Below are positions 9,256-21,343 of a stretch of DNA of 64,000 nucleotides, piece by piece. Below the pieces are notes generated by a model, which saw only the letters and a program-made list of their open reading frames with translations, was not told the origin of the DNA and searched no databases. The translations under genes were made by a program, and so were the position numbers. The DNA comes from Lepas anatifera (lineage: Eukaryota; Arthropoda; Thecostraca; Lepadidae): assembly GCA_034440635.1 (NCBI GenBank), contig JAOTON010001032.1, forward strand, positions 248,001 to 312,000, written 5' to 3'. How positions within the stretch are numbered: the stretch's first letter is position 1; each line of letters begins with the position of its first letter.

Positions 9256-11005
9256 CTTCTTCGTGACAGCCTCCAGCAAGGAAACCGGAAGGCTTGGAAC
9301 GCTGAGAAGCTAAGCGTACATGTATAGAATAAACTTGATTCAATGCACTTAGTAATTATCGTCAGGGCTATGCGGTTATATATTTGTCAGACTTATCTAG
9401 TTGGTAACCTTCAGACATTACCTGAGAAAATGCAACTATATTTTCCTGTTTTTTTATCAATGCGCTGCGCTCTCTCCCTACCACAGATTATTTGGTTGAA
9501 CTCAGTTTCCATTGTTATCTGAAAGTGTTTTAAATGGGGAGCTCGAAATCACATCCCTGTTACTTATGTTATATTTTTGTCAGTAACTTCCGTTCGCTGC
9601 TGTGAATTTAAGGCACTCAGCAATGGTTTCTATGAGGAATTTATCATGATATGGTAGCCGTCAGCTACTGAATGTGATCAGGCAATATCTTCTGATCAGT
9701 TTGAGTGGAAATGTGTCATTGCATGCAATGGCAGACCTATTAATGGTACCTAATAACTGTATATATGTACATGCCTTGCATAGGTATGTACTTTTACCTC
9801 TGTTAGGGGAAGGTCATTATTTGGGCGAACTTAATTTTTACCAAATGCTATCTTTTGAGACGCGTGACGTATTTGTCTTTGCATGATCATGATCGGTATT
9901 AACGGAAGTTACCTGGTTGGCCGCTCCGAGGATTACTGCTTCCGACCTTCATCCACTCACTTCCGACCTGTATCCTTCCTCAGTTGGGACCTACTGGTCC
10001 TAAGCACCTGCAATCAAAAGCGTCTCTATCAGCTAAAAAGTGTAACGGAAAGGGGATAGTGAACTTGTGAGGTATTGCTTTAACAAAAATACCCCTATAG
10101 GTTAAACAAAAACACTTTCATTTGAGCTCTTTCTTTCCTTCCGCTCATACCCTCGGCAAAGTTTTAAGTTCTACCAGCACTCGACTGATGGGAAACTTTT
10201 CCGTACGAAACGCCGGTCTCGGTACCGTTCACTCCTACTTGTTTTATGGCGTACGAAGCAGTCGATACATAATGGAATCATGGATGTATTTGCATGTTGC
10301 CCAGGGCTCCTTCAAAGTTCATTATCAGTTGAAACAGAAAAGCCTCACTTCAGTCTGAGATGCCGCTTTGTTCCGGATCCCCGCGTGACTCACCCTCCCA
10401 TGCGGTTTGAAGCACCTGTCGCCTCTGGCTAGGGAATCGTGCACGTGACACCAGTGGAGGTCAAAGGTCGGCGCGTGCGGTGGTGGATCCGCACCGTACT
10501 GCCCCAGGGCACGCACTGGTAAGCCGGGAAGATGCTCGCAGCCACAGGATTGAATCAGAGGGTGAGTTAGTGGAATCAATTGAACTTTGAGAAATACGAG
10601 GACCCATGGCTGTTACTGATATCTTGAGGGATGAATGAAAGCCATTATTTGAAATTGAATGGGGAAGAGCATGTCCGGATAAAGGATCCATTATAATTCA
10701 TCCTGAATTAGCCTTCTCTATGTTTTAGCGTTGGTGGGGAGGGAAGATAGGATAAAAAATAGGTACACCAGAATGCATGTTTGTAGGAAAGGTTAGGTGA
10801 TCACAGTCTTTCTAGTACATTAACACAGAGAAAAGATAAAGGGAAGTGATAAATTCACTGGAGAAATAAGCAATTATCTCAATCAAAACAACCACATAAC
10901 ACCCATGTGAATGAGAATATCGAAACCATGACCAAGGTTATTTATTTATTTATTTCAACATCACAGTGCTCATCCATATCAATGGCTATTAATGAGCCCA
11001 GGTCA
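9256..11005. other. no gene seen; one possible LINE tail
   Basis: Largely unique sequence. TTTATTTATTTATTTC at about 10940 looks like the reversed A-rich tail of a LINE ending near 10955. The other reading frames are short and unconvincing. Confidence 0.4.
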
Positions 11006-11013
11006 AAAATGGG

Positions 11014-12357
11014 CAGAGGTGGGCGCCGCTACCAATTTCTTTAAACCGCTACCGCTACTTCCGCTACCTTGGTAACGTGAAACCGCCACCGCTACTCCGC
11101 TACTTTTTTGAAAACACGAAAGCGCTACCCGCTACTCCGCTACTCCGCTACCGCTACTTTTTAGTATAAAGCGCTACCAAAGCGCTACTCCGAAAATGTC
11201 CAGGTTGATCTAAATAAATTCCACAGACAGCCAACTTTATTCGTATATTAGAGCCAAAGTTCACTCCATGCCAAAAGCATGCACCAACACAATCATTCAC
11301 ACAATCTTCTCTTTCGTTGGACCTCCTGCCAGTGGTTTGACCTCGAGAGGTCCACCTCGTGACCTAATATGACCTGAGGTCATGAAAGGTCAGAAAGTGA
11401 CTTGTTGTATATCAAATGAAAGCCAGGGACAAGGCAAATACGATGGTGTTTGTTTCAGCGGTCTAGCTTAATTAGGTCAAAAGTTATTGTCAAAATGCTG
11501 TTTTTGACCCCTGGTGACCTTGGATGACCTTGGAAAAGTCAAAGGGCAAATATGACCTCTGGGATCCGTGAAAGGGTGTCCATAAACGCTGTTCTGAGCA
11601 GTCTGAGTATTTGCAATCATTTTTGTGGCTTTTAGATCATGAGACAGCTCTTCCCCATGCTTTTCCAATGGGAGAGGTCGCCTCGTGACCTGACCTCAGG
11701 TCACGAAATAGAAAATCCCGGCTATACACGTTGTAGACCCTGGAAGGGTCATGAAGTGTAACAAGTTTCAAATAGATTAACTTAGAAATGTAGCTCTTAT
11801 AGAGCTTCAAAGTTGAAGTGAGTTGACCTTGGTTGACCTTGCCTGGTGACCTGACCTTGGGTGACCTGGGATAAAAAATTTTCAGGGATGGTGGGAAAAT
11901 GATGAGGTGAGAGATAGAGCCCTCAACCACGGTGCTGCGTTTCGTCGTTTTTCTGCTATCTCGAAAAACCTTAGGGGGCATCGATGGCCCGGTTAGGCGA
12001 GGTTAAAACAAAAAAAATATACTGGGCCACGAGTCAATGGCCTTCAGGACATGCTTGTATATATTTATCTTTCACCATGTTGGCCTCCATTACGCCCCTG
12101 TAAATCATTGACTATGCTACTTTTGAGGACGTTTCTACCCAACTCATGAATCCTCGTTGGCATGACCTTGTTTTGCGTGCCTAATATTTTGAATTTAGGA
12201 TACGCTTAAAAGCTGCTGGTGCGGTAGCGCTTTTAATTTTCTAGAGTCCGCTACCCGCTACTCCGCTACTTTTTGGTAGAGTCGCTACCGCTACTCCGCT
12301 ACCTTTAGAGTCCGAGTTGCGGTGCGAGTGCGGACTAAGTGCGACCGCCCACCTCTG
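11014..12357. mobile_element. hAT element family E, 1.34 kb, composite
   Basis: Begins CAGAGGTGGGCGCCGCTACC and ends GCGACCGCCCACCTCTG, inverted ends typical of hAT, between perfect copies of AAAATGGG (11006-11013 and 12358-12365). Both subterminal regions (11028-11190 and 12210-12305) are built from CCGCTACCGCTAC-type modules in inverted arrangement. The centre holds a reversed, truncated family D element (11318-12002). No transposase frame is present, so it is non-autonomous. A relative lies at 53014-53562. Confidence 0.9.
11318..12002 (-). mobile_element. family D element, truncated, inside hAT element E
   Basis: Aligns in reverse with 49015-49700 and 58541-59230: AGGTCA-rich body, GATCCGTGAAAGGGTGTCC, CATGCTTTTCCAATGGGAGAGGTC and CATCGATGGCC. 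The 5' end abuts TTAA at 12003-12006, as in the full copies. The 3' third, with the other end, is missing. A 115-codon minus frame (11637-11981) is repeat sequence, not a gene: the same frame is closed in the 49-kb copy. Confidence 0.85.
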
Positions 12358-12365
12358 AAAATGGG

Positions 12366-14082
12366 GTGGTCGACTATTTATTTGGTGGTTAGAGACTATG
12401 CCTATCTTTTAGTTTCTTTTTATTTAGTCTAGTTTTTAGCTTCATTGCAGTTCTAATCACACGGGCAATTCTTCCGACAAAAAAGTTTTCATTTTTCGTT
12501 TTTTTGCGCTGACGACTTATAAAACTTTTGTCAATTAATATTTACCTACTTTGAAAACCTCGTGACTTGTGCCGTTACAATTCAAATGTTTTCAGTCATG
12601 CTCTCCTTTCCATTCCAGCAATTATTTTGCTGACGAAGACTAACAAAATAAACCGAAAGCGCTCCGAAACGAACTTTGCACCGAGTGGAGAAACCCCTTA
12701 ATTTTCACTCTACTTAAAATCCACTTATCATGTCATTTCGATTACTTTATCATCCGTAAGTTTTGAGCTTTTTCTGTTTCTTACGTCTGTTACTGTTTAT
12801 TACGTTGCATTGCCTGTTGTATTGAAGCGGAAGGTCGTTCCATTTAGCAATCAGTCTGACTCCCAGTTTCAAGCAAACCTGGATATCTATGGAATTTGTT
12901 TTCAACTGAAGCCTCATGCAAATTCCCATGTAAAATGGGTCTGTTCGACAAGGCCTCCAACTTTTGCTACCAAAATCGGGGGAAATATTTGTAAACATTT
13001 TATTTCATAATCTGATGAAGACTACGGTCGATGAAACTGCAATAGTTTCTTAATCCTTCACCTTTAGATGCTGACGAAGACTACAAACGAAACACGTACA
13101 TCGGCTGTGTTGGTTCAAATGGAAATACCTGTCTATCACTGTTATACAAATGCTAGTAAGTGTTGGTATTTTTGCTGGTCGAGGCAGCTCAGGCTCCCTG
13201 TATTTTAGATAAGCGTGGCTGCAGGTCAGTGCCAGCCATTTCGGCTACCAAGCACCAAACTAATTCGGCTTTCGTTCAACGGAGCTATCTCTTCGCATCC
13301 TTTGTTAGCCCCACTGTCATGAACCTTGAGCTAATGGCTTGACTATCGGGGCGGTCTCAGCACCACGAAGAGGCTATTCCGGACGGCGGACCGTGACCAG
13401 GGGCTCACTGTTTGCGGTGGATTCTGCAATCTGCGTTGTTGAGATATCACGTGGAAGGATGTGGGGTTGAGGGTCCTTTCTTGACTCAGCTTATGAACAG
13501 CAATAACAAGAACTAAAACTTTGGGTTTTAGTGTCTGCAGAGAGGATGCAAGATGGGTGTAGGAAAGTTTAAACGTACTAAAGAGTTCACCAGTTAGGGA
13601 GCAGTCTCTAATTAAACACTTGTTTGAATGTTAGAAGTATTCGAGAGCACTGCAATATTTGGTGACAACAGCATTAAATCAGTTTTCCCAAATAAATACC
13701 TTCATAGTACCCTTGGGGCTAAACTACCATAGATAATACCTATCGTGACATCTCAGATCTTTATCTTCTGTATAAAGAGCATCGTTACCAGTCACTTTAA
13801 CGCTCGTATCTCACGGTTGCCAACACTCTTCAATCACCTCAACACCCTCAACAAGCCTGGCCACCTGGCCCCTCTCCACTTCATGGCTAGCTAGTGGTAA
13901 AACACACCTTGACAAAACACATCGCCGACAATCCATAAGCCAAACCACTCACGCAGTGGCTTGGGAAACATAGAAACGGTGCTCGGACCTCTCACGTAAC
14001 TCACGAAAGACAGGCTGTCTCGTGATTGACAAACTACGGCGGCGGTTTGAGAGTCTAGGCTGTTGGCTTCCGCAGAGTGGGA
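12366..14082. other. no gene seen
   Basis: Unique-looking sequence with short frames only. I find no splice-bounded coding stretch, RNA gene or bounded repeat. Confidence 0.45.
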
Positions 14083-14125
14083 CGTTAGGACAAAAGTGAA
14101 ACTGACAAAGCCGCGCTATTGTTTT
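14083..14125 (+). promoter_or_regulatory. ISRE/IRF-like motif, shared block
   Basis: AAAAGTGAAACTGAC (motif core 14095-14105) sits in a block alignable with 5325-5366 (GTTAG before, ATTGTTTTC after). Either a shared promoter-like unit or a short repeat would explain this. IRF binding is inferred from motif shape only. Confidence 0.28.
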
Positions 14126-14169
14126 CAGAAAGGAAACGCTGTGAGCAGTTGAGGAGGTATTGTTGGTGG

Positions 14170-14968
14170 GCACGAGAATGCCGGATTGATGATTTCTGTC
14201 TGTTAGAGAAGGTTTGATGACAGATTATTTGAGCTTGGGACAGTCATCGGCTGAACAGAAGTCGCCGTAACTACGTAATGACTGTGCTGAGCTTTTACAA
14301 AAGCCAAGTCGTCAAACACTATTGACATTTTATCCAATAGGCCGGTGTGTTCGGTGTTAACGGTTGAGCCAATGCTCATGCCATTTTACCACTTTGTCCG
14401 TTGTCCCTGGACGAAGACTGTGAATTCACTTTGTGTTCTTACACTCTATCATATGCACAGGGTTGTGTCGTCTCTTTAAACATAACCTCTTCTTTTCTTC
14501 TATTCTTCCCTTTGATTAGTACTTTTATTCAAAACAGTTTAAAGCTGTTGCGCATATGATATTTGATTCTCTAAAAGGCCTGTGACAGTGAGGGGGTTAT
14601 GCTTATATCGCGTCTCAGGTGATCAGGTCAAGGGTAGAATGGGGACAGAGAGTGCCGAATCTAGGCTGTTGGTAGTAAAGGGAGAAAAAGGGGGTGGGCA
14701 TCCTGATCCAAACCCGTAAAAACATACTGTTTCTTATTAAGAAAATTGGTGAGGAACGGGTCGTTTGAGGAATGCAGTTTGCTCCCAGCCTGGATCCGCC
14801 CCTGGGTGAAGGTTACGTTCCGATTCCAGTGTTTTTGTGTGCCTCCGATAGACAGTTGTCGTGAGAGGAATGCTTTGAATGGGCTTCACCTGTGAAGTTA
14901 TGGGAGGTACGATACCAGACGGCCGGTTATTAGAATTATGCACGATAATGCGGTCAAAGTGAGTGGTG
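14170..14968. other. no gene seen; right end of a MITE
   Basis: The right-end sequence CCTGGATCCGCCCCTG at about 14788-14803 marks a decayed MITE whose left end I cannot place. Otherwise nothing is supported. Confidence 0.4.
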
Positions 14969-14972
14969 AAGA

Positions 14973-15035
<63 letters not shown>

Positions 15036-15066
15036 GGAGAGAGAGATAGAGATAAACAGATAGAGA
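14969..15066. repeat. (GA)n microsatellite with GATA interruptions
   Basis: A nearly pure GA run to about 15030, then GATAGG and GATAGA interruptions. The Ser/Leu-rich minus frame at 14898-15107 is an artefact of it. Confidence 0.95.
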
Positions 15067-15228
15067 TAGGGATAGATGGACGGACGGGCGGGTGGATTTA
15101 TTTCCAATACATTTTATCCAATTTGTTGCAAGTTCGATTTTAGAGTCTGAGCCTCACTAAAGACAGCAGGGGACTTGTTCCGGAGACCCGACCCTCCATC
15201 GCGAACGAGAAACTAACGCAATGAAGGA

Positions 15229-15318
15229 TTAATTCGGAAGCTAAGGCTCAATGTGCCACAAAGCACAGGGACGCCCACCCCATCCAGGTCACTCACTCAC
15301 TAGCTAGCTGCCAAACTA
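15229..15318 (-). mobile_element. SINE type 2, tail fragment
   Basis: ATTCGGAAGCTAAGGCTCAA, then a CCACAAAGCACAGGGACGCC block, aligns with 59897-59985, the tail side of the full type 2 SINE. The tRNA-like head is absent here. Confidence 0.5.
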
Positions 15319-15319
15319 G

Positions 15320-15905
15320 TTTTGAATTGACCAAGAAATTTGTCGCAAACGTAAAAGGTTCGTAAAAAAATAGGTCCCACACAAACGTTTGCGCATGGAA
15401 TCATCGAATGTGAAATGACCTCAGCAGTCAGCGCGCCCGTTAACACCGAATATGATGAACTCATTTAAAAACGGACACCAACGGAAAGCTGACATTGTTG
15501 AAAGTTATCGATATTCTTAGCTTTGACGTTTTTTTAGACGGTAGAAAGCAATATGTTAATTTGTGTTTTCAGTGAAGAAAGAGGGTTTGTAAAAAACAAA
15601 ATCAATAAGAAAATTGGGACCGGAATTCGAAAAATTAAAGGAGGTCTCTTTTCTATCTCAATTGGAAAAGAGTGTTTTGTGTTTGTTAGTCCTAGAAAGT
15701 ATTGATTCTCCCCATCAATTTCTTGACATGGCGGTGACATTAACGGTAAATACCGATCCTAAACTTCCAGCCCTTCAAAGCGCCTTTTTTGTCCTTTTTC
15801 GGATAGCGTTGTGGTTTCCAGTCTTTCATTTATTCGGAATATCATGATTCTGTGGCGTAAATGTATATTTATAGCTCAGAACGCTACAGATTTTCACAAC
15901 AGTCA
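15320..15905. other. no feature seen
   Basis: AT-rich, no supported gene or repeat. Confidence 0.45.
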
Positions 15906-15907
15906 GG

Positions 15908-16153
15908 CAGAGGCGGATCGAGAATCTTTCCTCGGGAGTGGAGGTTGGGTGGTTCGGAGGATCAATAGTTGGGAGGAGGGGGTGTCATTCGGACCAGGGG
16001 AAGCCACTTTTGGGCGGAAAAACCTGTCAGGTGGGCGCCAAATCCTATCGCGGGGGCGCTGATACTCGCATCATGGGCAGAGAGTGGAGGGGGAAGGGGG
16101 GGATTGGAAGCGACATTTCAGGAGGCGCCATCGACCTTTGAGGAGAGCGCTGT
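15908..16153 (+). mobile_element. MITE family B, copy 3, rearranged
   Basis: Left end CAGAGGCGGATCG, then about 50 unrelated bases, then family B sequence: GTGTCATTCGGACCAGGGG, CTGTCAGGTGGGCGCCAAAT, and CGACATTTCAGGAGGCGCC. The right end is lost. Confidence 0.65.
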
Positions 16154-16159
16154 GTTTTT

Positions 16160-16415
16160 TCGCTCATTAACACGCGTAGTAGACGGGTGGTCCTAAAGCG
16201 TCTCCCACCTATCTTTCCAAGGTGGCCGGATAACTGCTCGAAGCTGAAAACAACTGAGCTGGCACATTTGCGGAAATTGTGACCGCGTCGATTGGTGAGA
16301 AACATTTAAAAATAATTTTGTAATTTGTTTACTTATACACCAACATGACTAGCCATATACATTTAGATCACCGCTATTGCACAGTAACGCCAGCTCGCCT
16401 GCATTGTAAACCGAA
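16160..16415. other. no feature seen
   Basis: No supported gene or repeat. Confidence 0.4.
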
Positions 16416-16419
16416 TGGC

Positions 16420-17000
16420 GACAGCATCATGCCATCTGAACGAGGTAATATATCAATGTCACCTCACATGAAGGTCATTTTTAACTTCAAAGGTAAGAGC
16501 TCAAAGTCATACTGTAATCTCTAGGGTCATTGATCTCAGTGCTTTCGGAAAAATGAAGTCACCTAGTGCCACGCACCTGTCATAGGGAAGACTACCCGAA
16601 ACTAAATCCAAAGTCAAATGCCAAGATCAAAGGTCATGGATCTAGGTCAGTTCCTCGTTTCTAGGTCAAGAGGTGCTTAAGCGTCAGTTATGGCGTACAC
16701 TGCAGGGAAAACATCGCACTTTGATTTCATAGTTCAATGGTTTTGAATGACCTTGACCTTAAAGTTTATGGGATAAAATTTCATGGGACCAGCCACTTTT
16801 TAGTGAATTTGCAAGTTTTTCCTCATAATCTTGTCCTTTGAAGACATGTCTAAAGTGTGTCACATATCTTATTTTTATGCCCTCGTCTGACGTTCAAGAG
16901 ATTGTCCTAGATCAATTGAATTTGACTGTAATGTATGTGCATTATTATAGCCCCTACAAAATCTCCATGAGGAATTATCTTAAAGTTCTTAGTTTTTGAG
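16420..17000 (+). mobile_element. AGGTCA-rich repeat family J, copy 1
   Basis: Aligns with 62910-63480: ATATCAATGTCACCTCACATG, then GAAAAATGAAGTCACCTAGTG, then a CAAAGGTCATG block. Many AGGTCA/TGACCT half-sites. No terminal repeats or duplication were found, so boundaries are approximate and the class is unknown. It is unlike family D in sequence despite sharing the half-site richness. Confidence 0.5.
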
Positions 17001-17002
17001 TT

Positions 17003-17645
17003 CTTAAAGGTGTGATACTTTAGCATCCCCCGCCAGAAAGAAAGTTAAACACCCATTCTTACTTCCAAAACCATAAAAAATGGATGTATCCTACAGCAAT
17101 TGCTTCGGATAAAGTCAGTTTCAAGCTGAAACACCAAGTCCCGAATTAAGAGGAAAAGTTCCTCCAAATGAGAGCAGAGTTAGAGACTCTGTCGTGCGAG
17201 CTTCCCGGCCGTGATTTAGCGGCATGCACGCTCCGTGTCATGCGTGAAGTATCGTGCAACGCTTTTGCAAATGACTTGCAACTCATTGTTAAAAAGGCAG
17301 ATTAGTTGTCTAGATTGCCCTGATTCATTGCCGACAAACTTTTTTCGTGACTTCAACTTTGCTAGACTCGTGACGTGCTGTAGAGCGTAAGATGGTATTT
17401 TGTCAGAAAAGTCATGCACCAGAGCTATTCAGAAACTGGGGTATGCAGAGCGAGAACCTTGCAACGGGAAAAGGCATAATGGCGAGACTAGGAATTAGCA
17501 AATCAGGAGGGAGAGTCGAGCAAGGAGTTATCCCCCAAAGCCTCCAGGTCCCCTGATTCATTGCTGACTGGCAAAACCTAACACAACCCAGGTTTTTGCC
17601 CAGTTTTCCTAAAAATTACTGTTTGCGATTTTTTTGCCCGGTTGC
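17003..17645. other. no feature seen
   Basis: No supported gene or repeat. Confidence 0.45.
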
Positions 17646-17649
17646 CTCT

Positions 17650-18040
17650 ACACCAAACAACAGGTATAAATCCGCAACCGAGTGAAAATCCGCCCCTCGC
17701 CTGGCGTCGCTTGGACCTCGGTGTCGTGAGGTCTTAACCTGCGGCCCTGACGCTTCCAGAGTATTCTGTGGTCTTGGACGGTGTGGCGCTGTTGCTGCGG
17801 CCTCCGTGCGGCTGGTGCGGCGACTGTTGGATTAGCGGTGGTGCCCTGGCTGGTGCTGCGAGCCGCGCCGGCCGACCGCGGCCTGGTGGTGTAGGGGCTC
17901 CGGTGGCTGCGCGGTGCTGCGGTGGCTGTTGGGCGACGCTTCGGTGACTGTTTGGTGGCGCTGTGGTGGCCGCTGGGCCGCTGGGCTTGACCGCTGGTTG
18001 GCACGGCTGATGGATGCATTGCTGCTCGTCCCCATTGCTA
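17650..18040. other. GC-rich island with pyrimidine-rich downstream flank
   Basis: A sharply GC-rich patch with many CpGs and long open frames on the minus strand (17648-18019 and 17832-18035) rich in Pro, Ala, Ser, Thr and His, the composition expected from GC-rich low-complexity DNA. A TTTTTTTACTTTTTTATT-type tract follows at 18045-18110. It could be a promoter island or the 5' end of an unrecognised element. Confidence 0.3.
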
Positions 18041-18109
18041 ACCCATCAATTTTTTTTACTTTTTTATTATTTTTTATTTCCCCGTGCCCCTATTTTTTTC
18101 TTTTTTTTC

Positions 18110-18540
18110 TGAACGGTTAAACTGTGATAACACGATTCCGTATGATGCTGCTGCAAATGTTGCGCTACTGCTCCAACATCGTCTGACCTGACTTCTCAGG
18201 AGTCTCGTGTTCAAGAATCGCGGATTCATGAATCGCCGGAATCGCGTACGTGTGACACTCGTTTTACCCGAAGTGCATGTCCCAATGTATGTCCCCCATG
18301 TGTATGTGTGAAATATATGTATGGATACAAAATATAAAGGACTTGTTAGAAACAGTAACACTTGATACATTTCCCTGATTTATTTCTGGGCGTGAAAGGG
18401 AGATGTTCATATTTCTGTTGTGGTGTGCTGTTTTTGTATGGCTTATATTGCATATTTTTAGGCTTAAGATGCATTATCTGCTAGGATTGTTTGTCAAGAC
18501 TAATTTTGATACGTTGGAAGGAATTTCGGCGATAAAATTT
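18110..18540. other. no feature seen
   Basis: No supported gene or repeat. Confidence 0.4.
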
Positions 18541-18746
18541 CATACGCAGATCCAAGTCGGCAAAGAGGGTCAGATACCACCCAATCGACCCTCGGAGCCC
18601 CTGAAATGGTTACGGTGCCCCCTGAAATGTCGCTTCCTACTCTCACCCCTCATTATGCGAAAAGCTGCGCCTGCCGATGGGATTTTGCGCCCACCTGATA
18701 GGTTTTTCCGGAAAAAATGTTTCCTCCTGGTCCGGATGCCCCCCCT
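18541..18746 (-). mobile_element. MITE family B, copy 4, truncated
   Basis: Reverse copy: CATACGCAGATCCAAG, ATCGACCCTCGG, CCCCTGAAATGGTTACGG, GCGCCCACCTGATAGG and GGTCCGGATGCC. The far end is missing. Confidence 0.65.
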
Positions 18747-18749
18747 ATT

Positions 18750-19715
18750 GAATATATTTATTCAACGATATCTGTTATCACATGCCCTTAGCGCATCGCC
18801 AATTATCTGCCAGGATCTCTGAAACCACACTCATCATTTAAGCGTGAATAGGCTGGGTGTCTGTTCGCAGCTACCCAGAAGTCATCAATGATAGATGTGC
18901 CAGTTCTATTCCCACAGCCCAAATATCAGCTTAGCTGGGTTGCTTCGTTGTCTACCCAGCTCAGTCAGATTTTTCAATCTCTCTGCAGATCGTCCACTGT
19001 GTGGATTCTGTTTATAACAGGTGTTTTCGCTATTAGTTTCCTGAAAAATACTTTATGTTAAAGGGAGTTATGGAAGCTTGACATGTTGTGGAATTCGTAT
19101 GTTGGGATACAATTTCTTCGGCCTTAGGTACTCCACAAAACATTTTTTCGGGTCACTTTGTGGGTTCTTCTGATCGTTTTATCCGAAACCTTGTGGAGTA
19201 AGTCCAAACGAACTTTATTTTTCAAGTTTTTTTCAAATTTTAAATTCAAATTTTTGAACACATTTTCGTTGCCTGAACCTCTTTAAAAATAATTTGCTAG
19301 ATGTAGTGCTGGTACTGACGATTTTATATGCAAGTAGCGTGTAGTTTTAATGACTAGCTTGAAGTATGAAGTATTTTTTAATACATAAATAAAAATGATA
19401 TAAATTAAAAGGTGTCTTTTTGGGTGATCATAATACCCTCTCTTAAATAAGAAAAGCTTCATTTGAATTTGTATTCATTTGTGGCACAATTGAAGAGGTT
19501 CACCGCAATACAAAACACCACCAGAGCGTGACGTCAGGCTGACATGGATACTTTTTACCTCAGCTCTAGGAAATGCAAAACTAAATAAAACGAAATATAT
19601 GGTTTATTTGTATAAATGGGACCAGATTTATTATTTCCAATAAAACTTTCCCTAAAACCACTCATGTCTGAAATTGCACCAAGGTGTCGAATTCCCTTAG
19701 AGGGAGGGGGTGTCT
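18750..19715. other. no feature seen
   Basis: AT-rich, apparently unique. No supported gene or repeat. Confidence 0.45.

Positions 19716-19719
<4 letters not shown>

Positions 19720-19781
<62 letters not shown>
19720..19781. repeat. (TA)n microsatellite
   Basis: A pure alternating TA run of about 62 bases. It drives an artefactual Tyr/Ile frame. Confidence 0.97.
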
Positions 19782-19783
<2 letters not shown>

Positions 19784-19938
19784 TTTATAGGACAAAAGAG
19801 GCCCCTAATGTTCTGTGGCGTGCTTATTAAGGCGTGCTGGAGGATGGGCTTTTTGGGAGGGGTATGGACGGAAAAGAAAGTTTCCAAAGGGAGCTGAGGG
19901 GAGCAGGGGGAGCAGCTGGGGGCTTTCGAAGGGAGCAG

Positions 19939-19972
19939 CTGTGCCATATTTCCGGGAGGAAATATGGCACAG
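19939..19972. other. perfect 15-bp hairpin with a 4-base loop
   Basis: CTGTGCCATATTTCC, loop GGGA, GGAAATATGGCACAG. The arms are exact complements. It lies inside a G-rich block ending CCTGGATTCGCCTATG at about 20035-20050, the right end of a MITE, so it may be a transposon-internal palindrome. Confidence 0.8.
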
Positions 19973-20154
19973 ATGCTGGAATGTACCTACCTAGAAACGG
20001 CGGTGCTTCACGGGGGGGGTTGGCCTCCTTCCCTCCCTGGATTCGCCTATGCCTTAGACTATTACTTTTATAGTTCGTCATTCCCCGAGAAAATAGTTTG
20101 AATCTAAACGCTTGTAATCATCATCCGAACGCGCTGGTAAAATCACGGACTCGC

Positions 20155-20157
<3 letters not shown>

Positions 20158-20197
<40 letters not shown>
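20158..20197. repeat. (TA)n microsatellite
   Basis: A pure TA run of about 40 bases. Confidence 0.95.
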
Positions 20198-20199
<2 letters not shown>

Positions 20200-20200
<1 letters not shown>

Positions 20201-20910
20201 GGTATATTCATTTACCCCTCTTTGAACCCCTTTGTTTTATCATATCAAAACAATTATGCCACTTATACATTGACCATCTCCAGGAGCTGCTAGTCCAAAA
20301 GACACCAATTGTTCAGACACTAGATGAAATATCGCGTTCCCGCGACAATCAATTATCGGACTTCTCATTTACTGATCCGAATTCCCTTCTGTGATGATGC
20401 CTTGGTGTGCTTCACTGCAGTCTCCTAGATATTACCTGTATGTTCGGTATGGTATAAATACCTGTCCAAACCACACATACTTCCCGCACTTTTACAATGG
20501 TGTAGATAGCGCCATGTGCGTCAGCGCAGTCTTCGTGTTCAGATTTGTGATTCTTTTCAAGCTCAGTTTTCACGTCCAAATCATTTAAAACATCTCCCTG
20601 CTCTCCATTGATAGTTTGCGTGTGTCAATCATCAGTAATTTCTGACTAAATCAGAAAAAGACAGATTGAAAATTGTGGCCGGGGAGGATGAAGCTGAAAT
20701 AAATGAATATGTAGGCACCTGAGTATAAATGTGACTGGAACACAGAGGCAGTCCGATGTGTCGCTACCTAGGCGTACACATACATTGGTTATTGGTTATT
20801 GCAAATATTCTGTAATCTACAGACCTCAACGGGACAGTAGTCATGGAATCATTTCATAATTCGGTACTTTGATACGGCTCATTTAAGTATCTTTATTTTA
20901 AGGCCGGGCT
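20200..20910. other. no feature seen
   Basis: No supported gene or repeat. Confidence 0.45.
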
Positions 20911-20920
20911 TTGCTGTGAG

Positions 20921-21113
20921 CAGGGGCGCCGCCACAGAATTTTCGCCCGGGGGGACGGACCCGGGCTGGTGATGACCGGGGGAGGCGAATTTTTAGCATA
21001 TTCGTTACCTGACAGCATTAATGACGATTGACCCAAAAATTTTGGGGGACATCCCCCTGGTTGACCAACAGGGGGAACGCGTCCCCCCGTCCCCCCCGCT
21101 TTCGGCGCCCATG
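20921..21113. mobile_element. hAT-like MITE family I
   Basis: Starts CAGGGGCGCCGCC and ends CGGCGCCCATG, inverted over about 10 bases. Flanks are GCTGTGAG (20913-20920) and GCTGTGAA (21114-21121), 7 of 8 identical. A single copy in this window. Confidence 0.7.
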
Positions 21114-21343
21114 GCTGTGAATGGGTGCGTAGGTTTCAACTTTGCCAGTGAGCGGTCAGGTATCTTCTGATCTTCGGTGGCTAGTTTATAAGACCTGTCA
21201 CGAATACGTGTTTCAATGCACACGAAAGAAAGGCAAAATATATATTAAAGTGCCTGAATCACCCAGGCATCAGATCAGTGATGGAAGGATGTTTGTTGCG
21301 AATTGCAATTGCTGTATCGGCGAGAAACCCGGAGTCGATCAGA

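Noticed and set aside
11637..11981. 115-codon minus ORF resembling the 58626-58919 product
   Set aside because: The likeness comes from shared family D nucleotide sequence. The frame is closed in the copy at 49015-50046.
14898..15107. Ser/Leu repeat protein
   Set aside because: A translation of the (GA)n microsatellite.
17648..18035. Pro/Ala/His-rich minus-strand gene
   Set aside because: Two overlapping frames are both open and share only low-complexity, GC-driven composition. No motif.
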